DNA of 64,000 nucleotides, from positions 630,706 to 694,705 of the forward strand of contig NZ_LT985196.1 in NCBI RefSeq assembly GCF_900289115.1. The letters run 5' to 3'. Position 1 is the stretch's first letter, and every line of letters starts with the position of its first letter. Of this stretch, positions 63,814 to 64,000 are shown piece after piece. The translations under genes and the position numbers were made by a program. Under the pieces are notes generated by a model. The model made no database searches. It was not told the origin of the DNA and worked only from the letters and a program-made list of their open reading frames with translations. The DNA comes from Janibacter massiliensis. GTDB lineage: Bacteria; Actinomycetota; Actinomycetes; Actinomycetales; Dermatophilaceae.

Positions 63814-64000
<187 letters not shown>

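Overview
This is about 64 kb of a very GC-rich actinobacterial chromosome spanning the replication origin. The order rsmG-jag-yidC-yidD-rnpA-rpmH-dnaA-dnaN-gnd-recF-DUF721-gyrB-gyrA-DUF3566-tRNA-Ile-DLW39-tRNA-Ala, followed by fhaA-fhaB-pstP-rodA-pbpA-pknB, crgA and a pabA/trpG amidotransferase gene, is the classic origin neighbourhood of Actinomycetota. GTG starts, 4-nt start/stop overlaps and TANNNT -10 boxes placed directly before start codons fit this. The gene content (single PASTA kinase, gnd between dnaN and recF) suggests a Micrococcales-like organism, but the family cannot be fixed from the sequence alone.

Layout. 1-24 kb is accessory and metabolic: an HNH nuclease C-terminus, oxidoreductases (SDR, Zn-alcohol dehydrogenase, AKR, P450), an Fpg/Nei glycosylase, an APP1-type phosphatase, a GAF-ANTAR regulator, an unusual HprK/PqqD-like protein read in frame into a polyphosphate kinase 2, a LEA-like/holin/DUF3618 envelope operon, an NYN-CPBP operon, small lipoproteins, a NERD helicase gene broken by one amber codon, an HTH/PIN toxin-antitoxin pair, a DksA/TraR zinc-finger gene and a decayed Na+/H+ antiporter. 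24-28 kb holds tRNA-Leu, an unrecognised membrane coiled-coil protein and a divergent MarR/MMPL pair with a probable operator. 28-37.5 kb is the cell-wall and division phospho-signalling operon. 37.5-42.4 kb holds rhomboid, cyclophilin, a histone-like membrane protein, an Hsp70 homologue and two tRNAs flanking a DLW-39 microprotein. 42.6-63.2 kb is the replication and segregation core: gyrA/gyrB, recF, gnd, dnaN, a DnaA-box-rich origin, dnaA, rpmH, rnpA, yidD, yidC, jag, rsmG and parAB with three parS sites. Thioredoxin and the tail of thioredoxin reductase close the window.

How they work together. DnaA, DnaN, DUF721 (DciA-like), gyrase and RecF serve initiation and fork maintenance; ParA/ParB with parS segregate the origin; PknB, PstP, FhaA and FhaB tune RodA and PbpA and division (CrgA); RnpA, YidD, YidC and Jag link RNA maturation and membrane-protein insertion.

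Most striking unexplained structure: a 67-bp nested palindromic element in three intergenic copies (11467, 48086, 63235), a second 70-bp intergenic repeat in two copies (3494, 42502) just downstream of minus-strand genes, the HprK/PqqD-PPK2 continuous reading frame, and paired DnaA-box-like motifs far from oriC at 37529. Functions are read from motifs by eye; no database search was possible.
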